Origin: an uncultured Oscillospiraceae bacterium
Lineage (GTDB): Bacteria; Bacillota; Clostridia; Oscillospirales; Oscillospiraceae
Length of the DNA: 45,115 nucleotides
Direction of reading: 5' to 3'
Assembly: GCA_947584295.1 (NCBI GenBank)
Contig: CANPWM010000013.1
Location: 1 to 45,115, forward strand
Positions within the stretch are counted from its first letter, which is position 1. Every line of letters begins with the position of its first letter. The notes beneath the pieces were generated by a model that did not search any database, was not told the origin of the DNA, and worked only from the letters and a program-made list of their open reading frames with translations. A program made the translations under genes and the position numbers. Of the stretch, positions 43,618-45,115 are shown one piece after another.

Positions 43618-44358
43618 TCAAAGATCCAGCTTGCCCATAAAATACGGCAGCTGCTTCTGCCACCAGCACCAGTCGTGGTTCACGTCGAAGCCCCAGTAGT
43701 CGAACCAGGCCGGGATAGCCTTCTCCCGGCAGATGGCGTCCAGGGCGCGTGTCCCGGCCAGCAGCTCGTCCTCCCAGGCCCCCTGGCCCACGCAGAAGAT
43801 GAGCTGGCTCTGGCGGTAAAGCTCCATATACGGGTGGTCGAAGGGCATATTGGGCAGGAAATGCACGGGGGAATTGTCATAGATAAGGTCGTCCATGTAC
43901 CCCGGGATAAAGTCGTTGGCGTTGTAGGTGCCGCTGAGGGCCACCACGGTGTCGAAAAGATCCGGGCGGCGGAAGAAGAAGATGCCGGAGTGCACCGCCC
44001 CCATGGAACAGCCTGTGAGCATGCCCTTGCCGTGGACGTCCCCCAGCTCCTGTACCCGGGGATAAAGCTCCAGGGTGATATATCGGAACCACTTCTCCTG
44101 CATCTCGATGCGGTGGCGGGGGCTGTCGTCCTTAGCTGACCAACTCTCGCCGTCGATGCCGTCGGCGCAGACCAGCATGATCCGCCCCTCCTCGATCCAG
44201 GGCCTCATGCACTCCACCATACCGAAGTTTTCAAAGTCCCAGAATCTCCCGTTCTGGGGCGGAAAGGCGAAGCAGACTTTGCCGCGATTGCCGTAGACCT
44301 TGAACTCCATGTCCCGGTCCAGCTCCCGGCTCCACTCTTTGAAATAACGAACTTCCAT
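43618..44358 (-). CDS. Putative esterase, alpha/beta hydrolase fold
   Basis: 246 residues. The nucleophile elbow is GCSMGA (Ser118), with a late His228 in 'VNHDWCWW' and a plausible acid between them. The layout matches the esterase D / putative esterase family; it lacks a signal peptide. Substrate unknown. It begins 18 bases after the ATP-grasp gene ends, so the two are co-transcribed. A ligase (or peptide-bond former) paired with an esterase suggests handling of an amino-acid conjugate, which is inference. Confidence 0.8.
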   Translation of the reverse strand: MEVRYFKEWSRELDRDMEFKVYGNRGKVCFAFPPQNGRFWDFENFGMVECMRPWIEEGRIMLVCADGIDGESWSAKDDSPRHRIEMQEKWFRYITLELYPRVQELGDVHGKGMLTGCSMGAVHSGIFFFRRPDLFDTVVALSGTYNANDFIPGYMDDLIYDNSPVHFLPNMPFDHPYMELYRQSQLIFCVGQGAWEDELLAGTRALDAICREKAIPAWFDYWGFDVNHDWCWWQKQLPYFMGKLDL

Positions 44359-44376
44359 GCTCTTCTCCCTACGGTC

Positions 44377-45115
44377 TTACTTTTTCTTGGCGGTGACGAA
44401 TTTGATGAAGGCGTTGGCTTCCTTCCTGTCGTCGGCGTGAGCGATGAACGTCTCGTTGCCCATCTGATCCTCCCAGATGGCGGGCAGGCGCTCATATTTG
44501 ACGATCTTATCCCCGTACTTCTCGAAGATCTCCTCATTGGTGTGGACATAGTCGTACATATCCCGCCTGTCGGCGGTGACGCAGAAGTGATCCTCGCCGC
44601 TCTCCGGCAGCCGCCGCTCATCGTAGGCCACCATCTCCGCCCAGATCTCGTAGACGTCGGTGGAGTGGGCGAAATTCATCATATCCGGGGTGTAGCTTCC
44701 GGCGGGGCGCATATTGACCTCCAGCCCCACGAAATCCCCCACTTTGCCAAGGCTCTCCTTGGCCGCCTTCAGCTTGAAAAACTCCAGGTGGATAAAGCGG
44801 CTGCGGGCCCCGAAGGACTTGGCCGTGGCCCGGCCCAGCTTGCGGAGCTTCTCCGGCATACCGGCCTCCACGTAGTAGGCCAGATCCAGCTTGTCGTTGA
44901 CGATATCCATGATGGAGGGCGGCCAGGCGGTCATGGACTCAAAAAGCGGCTCGCACTTGGAGTCGGTGATGGCGTCGTAGGAGTAGATGTCGCCGGTGAT
45001 GAACTCCTCCATCACATAGGGGACGGCGGGCAGGTTCCTGAAGAAGTTGTCAAAGTCCTCCTCATTCTCCAGCTTATAGGTGGCCTCCGCGCCCACGCCG
45101 TTGTCGGGCTTGACG
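44377..45115 (-). CDS. ATP-grasp domain protein (partial, 5' end outside window)
   Basis: The C-terminal 245 residues are visible; the frame runs off the right edge. The visible part starts with 'VKPDNGVGAEATYK', the ATP-grasp lysine and small loop. It continues with 'VMEEFITGDIYSYDAI' (ATP-contacting Glu) and 'FVGLEVNMRPAGSYTPDMMN', where Glu and Asn are metal ligands and the Arg contacts substrate. ATP-grasp enzymes of this shape ligate a carboxylate to an amine or thiol through an acyl phosphate. The substrate cannot be told. Linked to the esterase gene by an 18-base gap. Confidence 0.8.
   Translation of the reverse strand, partial: VKPDNGVGAEATYKLENEEDFDNFFRNLPAVPYVMEEFITGDIYSYDAITDSKCEPLFESMTAWPPSIMDIVNDKLDLAYYVEAGMPEKLRKLGRATAKSFGARSRFIHLEFFKLKAAKESLGKVGDFVGLEVNMRPAGSYTPDMMNFAHSTDVYEIWAEMVAYDERRLPESGEDHFCVTADRRDMYDYVHTNEEIFEKYGDKIVKYERLPAIWEDQMGNETFIAHADDRKEANAFIKFVTAKKK

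Overview
The window looks like a chromosomal segment of a GC-rich, Gram-positive Clostridia member, probably of the Oscillospiraceae (Oscillibacter / Dysosmobacter / Flavonifractor type). This is inferred from four things: the Firmicutes gene order gdpP-rplI-dnaB and tilS-hpt-ftsH; several SLH-anchored surface proteins; GGGtGRT, DUF6873 and ArsP_2 family proteins; and AT-rich intergenic promoters set in a GC-rich genome. No phage, plasmid, insertion sequence, rRNA or CRISPR array is visible.

Layout. 1-6.7 kb: GGGtGRT protein; an opposing SLH-polysaccharide deacetylase; then a + strand set of DUF3810 metalloprotease-like protein, DUF6873 protein, ROK glucokinase and YpsA/SLOG protein. 6.7-7.3 kb: a gene-free tract packed with palindromic repeats. 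7.3-16.2 kb (all minus): membrane-anchored XRE regulator, DEDDh exonuclease with zinc-ribbon-like tail, SpoVK/CbxX-type AAA ATPase, asnS, an unusual solute-binding lipoprotein, and a nucleotidyltransferase fused to a degenerate phosphomannomutase. 16.3-24.2 kb (all plus): the housekeeping run gdpP-rplI-dnaB-tilS-hpt-ftsH, closed by a strong terminator. 24.3-25.1 kb: a second repeat-packed tract. 25.2-31 kb: lysA (minus), uracil/xanthine permease (plus), and recG with an APH(3')-like kinase (minus). 31.2-35.6 kb: a 1,477-residue SLH-anchored PL9-type pectate lyase with two almost identical N-terminal domains. 35.9-39.3 kb: ArsP_2 permease, flavodoxin plus ferredoxin-type aldo/keto reductase, CarD regulator. 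39.3-40.1 kb: small repeats and a five-tRNA operon (Val-Asp-Phe-Gly-Cys). 40.2-45.1 kb: an SLH-like surface protein, an O6-alkylguanine-DNA methyltransferase, an FAD-Rieske oxidoreductase, a small membrane-anchored protein of unknown function, and an esterase/ATP-grasp pair cut by the window end.

How the genes fit together. Most genes are housekeeping: translation, replication and repair, c-di-AMP turnover, purine salvage, lysine/diaminopimelate synthesis. Surface biology is well represented by three SLH-type proteins, of which one modifies peptidoglycan or another polysaccharide and one attacks pectin. I find no convincing defence or other new multi-gene system. The most unusual items are four. 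(i) A solute-binding protein whose two halves are in swapped order (12717-13472). (ii) A three-copy, about 120-nt repeat that folds and shows a compensatory base change between copies (6942-7064, 24362-24475, 24956-25078). (iii) Two perfect-consensus promoters that fire into the 3' ends of opposing genes with no + strand gene ahead (11178 and 28098). (iv) An ftsH that seems to need a CTG start codon.
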